Below, in pieces: positions 59,601-64,000 of a stretch of DNA of 64,000 nt. Numbering within the stretch: position 1 is the stretch's first letter; each line of letters starts with the position of its first letter. The DNA lies in contig OY856409.1 of assembly GCA_963693085.1 (NCBI GenBank), positions 1,170,611,249 through 1,170,675,248 of the forward strand, given 5' to 3'. The DNA is from Alisma plantago-aquatica. Taxonomy: Eukaryota; Streptophyta; Magnoliopsida; Alismatales; Alismataceae. The notes beneath the pieces are model-generated. The model made no database searches. It saw only the letters and a program-made list of their open reading frames with translations, and was not told the DNA's origin. A program made the position numbers and the translations under genes.

Positions 59601-61463
59601 ACCTACAACACGTGCAAGGTCGGTGTCACGACCCATGATGCGTGAAACACCTCTCTTGCCCACGACACATGTAGGACTATGTTGCGGTCGCGACGCACAC
59701 AATCCACCCCACCCGCAATGTGTGCAAGGTTGCAATGCGTACAAGCTCTATCGCTGACATGACACGCACAATCCACCCCATCCACAATGCGTTCAAGGTT
59801 GCAACGTGTACAAGCTCTATCGTGGTCGCAACATGTGTAGGACCATCTCACCTGCAACACTACATTGTGATCAGCCAAGCATGCAACAACCAACCTTTAG
59901 GATTATTGAGATCTAATTAACCCTTAATGCATGGTTTTGACCCAAATGAAGACCATGGATTGTATTCACCATAGGTCAACTATTCGCCCAACATCATAAC
60001 AAGTTTGAATAGGGTGAAAACATGGTTTAGCAGCAGAGAATACCAAATGTCAATCAGAGTGCAAAATGCCCTACATCATGGTGCTCATCAACCCGAGCAC
60101 TTGTTCATGAAACGTTTTCAAAGGATCATGTATGCAGAGAGGAAACCTTGAACTTTATGCATGTTAACACCTTCAAAATTTACTATATTTTGTATTAAAT
60201 GATACAAAGAAACACACCAATCCATCATTTAATAGCAAAACTGGGTACTGTGAATTTAAGGACTATAATGAAACAACTCTTTCACGAATACTACAAGATC
60301 AAACCCTAAACTTCATCATTCTCTTATCATAAGGATCATGTTTTAAGATCTGGAACAACAACAATCACATCAGATTTAATATGCAAATAATAGATATAGG
60401 AAGAGTTATATAACACGCCTTTTGTGGTGATCCAAGCTCCAATATTGAAAACTCCAAGAGAGAAGAAAAGAAGCCCCAACTTGATTAGCACTTCAGCCAC
60501 CAAAACACCTCAAAGAAGAGGAATACCATGATTAAGAAATATCTCTCAAAAGAGGGCAAGAAAACCATAGGACAAATCAAAGAAGAAAGGGAAAAGAGAA
60601 GAAACATCCATTCACTAGTTACCACCATGGTAGAACCACAGTCTAAGGGCCTTTGTGGCAAGGAGTTTCTCTTTAAAATGACCACCATGGTAGAACCCTA
60701 ATCTATGGCCTAGGAAGAGGAAGAAGAAGATGCAGTTTCTTTGAGAAAACATGATCAAGAGGTTATAAATACTTACCAAGAGAATATTCACCAAGAAAAC
60801 ACCATCAAAGAGTTGATCTAGCACTAGATCTTCAAATTGCATGGTGAATCATCCACCCAAACTTCAAGGTATGATCTCCTTGCTCCCAAAGCCCTGAGGA
60901 TGATCTTTAGGAAGGAGAAGGAGTATAGTGTCGAAGAGATTGCTCATGGGAGAAGAAAAGGGGTTATATACCAAAAGGAGGAGGGACATAGAGGTTATAT
61001 CATGTGTCAACATAATAGACCCTCAAGGAACACATGCCCTTCAAGGAAATATCCTTTCTTCCACTCACATGCAATATTTGAAATATTTTTACTAATGCAG
61101 AAAAAGTGTCGCGACCTACTAGGTCGGTTGGCACCTTGTCATGGTTGTAACACCTCCATCAACTATGTCTTGATCAAGAAACTTTAGGGTTGAAACCCTA
61201 GGTTACCATTGTACATGGTCAAGACACTAGAAGACAAGGTGTTTCGACCCTCCCATCTCAAGGTTGTCTTAGTCACACCCAAAATTGCATCTTGGTCCAA
61301 ATCAAGCAAACATAGTTCAAACAACATTCAAATAGGACCAAACTTGAAACATAAGTGTTTCACATAATAAAAAAACACCTCAAATGATTAGATTAAAGTT
61401 CTAAGCATCTTATTAAGCAAGGTAAACATAATTTAGTATTTAATCTAGGTTAGGGGCCTTATA
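56611..61463 (-). repeat. Element C 5' LTR
   Basis: 4853 bp. The plus strand starts TGACACCC and ends CCTTATA (CCTTACA in the other copy). It is the uninterrupted reference that shows where Cassandra and B entered the left copy. It lacks a segment present at about 35930-36170. Open frames inside it are short and not shared as proteins with anything recognisable. Confidence 0.88.
59580..59885. repeat. Short-repeat array in element C right LTR, with a local duplication
   Basis: Matches 34222-34500. A unit of about 65 bp (containing GCACACAATCCACCCCA and TACAAGCTCTATCG) is present twice, at about 59692-59755 and 59760-59820, but once in the left LTR. Confidence 0.75.
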
Positions 61464-62758
61464 GGTTCGAGCAAGTTACAAGCATATAATGTGATATCCA
61501 TAGTGACTTTATAGATTGTAGGAAATAAACAAACAAACAAGCATTTATTTGCAAGAAATCTGAAACATCTTGAGAAATGCCAAAAACAACTAAAGTAATT
61601 GTCATAGGTGTAACCACATACCTTAATTATAAGTATTAGATGTCTAATAAAAAAGGACAATCAATGCAATAAACTAAGCAACTATCCTAAAAGTTAAAGC
61701 ATAACACTCATGTATCATTATTTTATACAAATTTCACCATTACGACAGACTTCGGTCTCAAGTTAGCGTTACATTAGGGTTTTGGGCTTCCTAAACCCTA
61801 ATCATTAATTTTCATGCCTTTTAGGTTGACAAACCCTAATCTTATCATTAATTGCACTTCTAATCTCAAGGAAAATCTTATTCATCAAATCATAGGTTAT
61901 TAATCTCAAATTAGAATCAAGTTATCCTTTTTATCCAAAAATACCAATCTTTTATTATTAAGATTAATTGAACTCATTAAGATCATCAAAACTTAGCATT
62001 TAGGGTTTTCATTCATTTAGCACATTAAAGATAGCAACTTTATGCTGACATACACAATGCAGACATGTAAGCTCCCACTTCAACTCTATGATAAATAAGA
62101 TGGAACCATCAGGAAGTTTATCTGGGGGGGAAACTATATAGAGCATCCCCTCACGCTAGTGACATGGGACAAAGTAACAGTTCCTAGTTGTAAAGGTAGT
62201 CTATGAATCAAATGCATACGAGTTTGGAACAAAGCTCTACTATAGAAACACACTTGGGACCTCAGTAATAGAAGAAATATAGCATGGGGAACCAGTCATC
62301 TAAAGAGGTATGAAAAGGGCTACCATGGTGGGGGTGGCTTTTATCATGGCTAGTACTGGCGACCCTGTTGGGCAAAAGCTTTATTGAGGATAACTCATAC
62401 CTTTCCCCCATGAACGGCCAGACATACAATTTTAGGAGGACCAATGGTGGAAAGACATACCCATATTAATGGAATGAACATTACTACCGATCCCAAATGA
62501 GATAAAATATTTAACTGTCAGAAAAATCAATAATATGGATGGGGTATGGGATACCGAATTCCTGGCAGTATGGCTACCTCATCATCTCATTGATAACATT
62601 AACAACATTGGTGTACCTACCCAATCTGACGGGGAAGATATTTGAGTCTAGTCTCTTACTCAGAATGGTCACTATTCTACTAGCTCAGCCTATAACAAGT
62701 TGCAGGAGGGTAAGGGGATCCAAACTGATGAAAAATAGAAGGTTGTGTTGGGGATAAG

Positions 62759-62953
62759 GTGTCTGTGAGAATACAAATATTCACCTTGATTCTATTGCAT
62801 GAAGCTCTCCTTACCAATGTGAGGAGGGTTCAGAGACATATGTTGGATGATAGCATATGCCCAAGATGCGTCTCAGACAAGGAGTCAGCTATTCAGGAAG
62901 AACATGAATGTAACTACGCAAGGGATACCTGGTGGGGAGTACTCCCAACTTAG
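62759..62953 (+). pseudogene. L1 RT-associated zinc-binding domain (zf-RVT)
   Basis: Reads LLHEALLTNVRRVQRHM, then CPRC, then HECNYARDTWWGVL: the Cys-x2-Cys, His and Cys with A-R-x-x-W that define this domain downstream of plant LINE RTs. Frame breaks lie on both sides. Confidence 0.85.
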
Positions 62954-63189
62954 TACATGCAATCCTTCTTTGGGATGATGAACATCAAGGAGTGGGTAAA
63001 CAAGAGTATGGACTGGAACATATGGAAGTGCATAAATAGCTTTATCTTCAATAACAAAGCTATCCACCTAAATCAACAAGTCTACTACATCGAAAGAGAA
63101 GTCCAGAACTAGTTGGAATCAAGAAGCGCACAAAACCCTTCCATTCGGGACCCAAATGAGGTGGGATGGGATAGAGCAATCATTGGGGA

Positions 63190-63560
63190 TATCAAGTTGA
63201 ATACAGATGTTGGAATAAAGAATAATAGAGAAACTTATGTTGTAGTCATCTAAGATTCTAGTGGACGATGGATGGGAGGGGAAACATGTCGCCTAAAGTC
63301 CATCGATGTAGTGGAAGCAGATCTAGTTGGTATCAAGCTCGCGTTAGACATTGCAAATCTGAATGACTGTCGCTCAGTATTAATGGAATCAGATAGTAAG
63401 GTGGTTATCAACATGATAGGAAATTATCCACTACACAATTTGAGGTATGCCAAGGACCTGCTACATATTAGAAACATGGTAAAACCTGGCTAGAAGGTGT
63501 GTTTCACCCATAGAGAAGGCAATGTTGTTGATGACCATTTAGAAAAATCCCAAGTTCAAA
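63190..63560 (+). pseudogene. L1 RNase H-like domain
   Basis: KLNTDVG (first Asp), a stop near 63250, then VVEADLVGIKLALDIANLND (Glu), SVLMESDSKVVINMI (second Asp) and, after a stop at about 63491, THREGNVVDDHLEKSQ (end motif, normally V-A-D). This is the RNase H tail found at the end of ORF2 in many plant L1 elements. Confidence 0.85.
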
Positions 63561-64000
63561 AACACTAGGGGTATGTATCCTTCAGTACGCCCCCAGATGA
63601 GATCCATGATCTCCTTGCTCATGATTTATATAATATTAGTAGCACTACCATGTTTAATTCAGTTTTATCTTATTAGTGAATGTACTACTAATTTGAATTA
63701 GCTGCAAGGGGAGGGAGGAATGAATAAGATAGGTACCCGACCTAAAAAAGATAGCAACTTTATTTTCTTTTTGAACTAGAGGAAGATATAGGCATTGATC
63801 ATATTTTATTTAATTCTTCATATTTTTTCTGAGTAAAATTCATGTATTACTTGTTACTATTGGACAATCCTACAATTTACTATATTTTTTACAAAATAAA
63901 TCATTTTTGGCCAATATGTGCCTACCACCTAGGCAAGGAACCCCGGGTCCCATCATGCCAGCTTGGTTGGGCTGGCCAAATGGCTCTCGCTAACTAAGTA

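Larger units (their letters stand above)
6467..61463 (-). mobile_element. pol: Element C: Gypsy LTR retrotransposon (related to A), carrying Cassandra, A, B, D and E
   Basis: C reads on the minus strand. Its 5' LTR is intact at 56611-61463. A primer site lies at 56594-56607, with a short leader whose sequence resembles A's leader (both carry a GAGTCTATAG-type motif just after the primer site). The rest of the internal region resumes at 38564, beyond D, and ends at a polypurine tract at 36345-36358. The 3' LTR is split into three blocks by Cassandra/A and by B. Joining these blocks restores collinearity with the right LTR at each insertion site. C's right border falls inside an F-type LTR. The left border lacks about 25 bases of the LTR end, and no target duplication can be read. 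Confidence 0.8.
62044..63746 (+). mobile_element. 5'-truncated L1 LINE with RT end, zinc-binding and RNase H domains
   Basis: A long duplication of AAAGATAGCAACTTTAT flanks the insert (62027-62043 and 63747-63763), the length expected for L1 target-primed insertion, and a short A-run precedes the right copy. The plus strand reads, with stops and shifts: end of RT (YTMQTCKLPLQLYDK, KFIWGG, VTWDKVTVPSCKGSLGIR) at about 62045-62260; a zinc-binding RT-associated domain (LLHEALLTNVRRVQRHM, CPRC, HECNYARDTWW) at 62759-62953; and an RNase H-like domain at about 63190-63560. A full plant L1 is about 6-7 kb, so only the 3' quarter is here. It is inactive. Confidence 0.9.
1324..64000 (-). mobile_element. 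pol: Element F: outermost Gypsy LTR retrotransposon, broken by element C and an L1, runs off the window
   Basis: F reads on the minus strand. Its 3' LTR is 1324-4092, followed by a polypurine tract and decayed integrase/chromodomain coding to about 6466. Sequence matching the middle of the same LTR reappears at 61464 and continues to the window end (for example 61480-62026 resembles 1960-2500, and 63764-64000 resembles 2530-2760), so this is its 5' LTR. Between them lies element C. F and the B/D family share pol type, tract and LTR layout but have clearly diverged LTRs. Upstream pol, gag, primer site and the first 600 or so bases of the 5' LTR (plus-strand order) are missing at the left junction with C. 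Confidence 0.75.
61464..64000 (-). repeat. Element F 5' LTR, partial, interrupted by an L1
   Basis: Begins at the border of C in the middle of an F-type LTR (GGTTCGAGCAAGTTACAAGC; compare about 1955 in the left LTR). It is broken at 62027-63763 by an L1 and continues to the window end, matching about 2530-2760 of the left LTR. Confidence 0.8.

Noticed and set aside
59603..59893. Cys/His-rich minus-strand ORF resembling a zinc finger protein
   Set aside because: The Cys and His codons come from translating the GCAACGCATGC-type repeat array of element C's LTR; spacing is irregular and the left LTR does not keep the frame.

Overview
The window reads as plant nuclear DNA made almost entirely of LTR retrotransposons inserted into one another; I see no host protein-coding gene I can support. 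The plant assignment rests on Tekay/Del-like chromodomain Gypsy elements primed by initiator-Met tRNA, a Cassandra-type TRIM carrying 5S rRNA sequence, a Sirevirus-like gag, a 'putative plant transposon protein' ORF, an L1 LINE with an RNase H tail, and many telo-box (AAACCCTAA) motifs. A large repeat-rich angiosperm genome is the likely source; the species cannot be named from this sequence.

Layout. Bases 1-1323 are unassigned AT-rich flank. Element F (minus strand, Gypsy, oldest) starts at 1324: 3' LTR 1324-4092, decayed pol to about 6466, and the rest of its 5' LTR at 61464-64000, where the window ends. A 5'-truncated L1 (62044-63746) sits in that 5' LTR. Element C (minus, Gypsy, 6467-61463) is inserted in F. 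Its left LTR is cut into three pieces (6467-7283, 23287-24078, 32861-36344), its right LTR is whole (56611-61463), and its internal part is a remnant (36345-38564 plus 56548-56610).

Inside C's left LTR are a Cassandra element (minus, 7284-23286, TSD ACTAC) and element B (plus, Gypsy, 24079-32860). Cassandra is itself split by element A (plus, 7782-22947, TSD ATGCC), a 15.2-kb chromovirus with 5.1-5.3-kb LTRs and a recognisable but stop-ridden gag-pol. Inside C's internal region is element D (minus, Gypsy, 38565-56547, TSD ATTCT), and inside D is element E (minus, 44354-51824, TSD AAGAC), the youngest, with LTRs that differ at roughly a dozen sites. The inferred order is F, then C, then Cassandra, B and D, then A (in Cassandra) and E (in D), with the L1 added to F independently.

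The most interesting unit is E: a non-autonomous, Sirevirus-like element with no reverse transcriptase. It has a zinc-knuckle/coiled-coil Gag-like ORF and a second, intact 460-codon ORF. Its LTR promoter carries an array of perfect short palindromes (TCGGTCGA...TCGACCGA) and full matches to the plant mitosis-specific activator (MSA) consensus upstream of TATAAATA. The same combination recurs inside the element just upstream of the second ORF, so that ORF seems to have its own copy of the promoter module. A and C also carry short-repeat or palindrome arrays in their LTRs, of different sequence. Almost all in-frame stops of A are TAG, most at apparent glutamine positions, which fits CAG-to-TAG decay at CHG-methylated cytosines.
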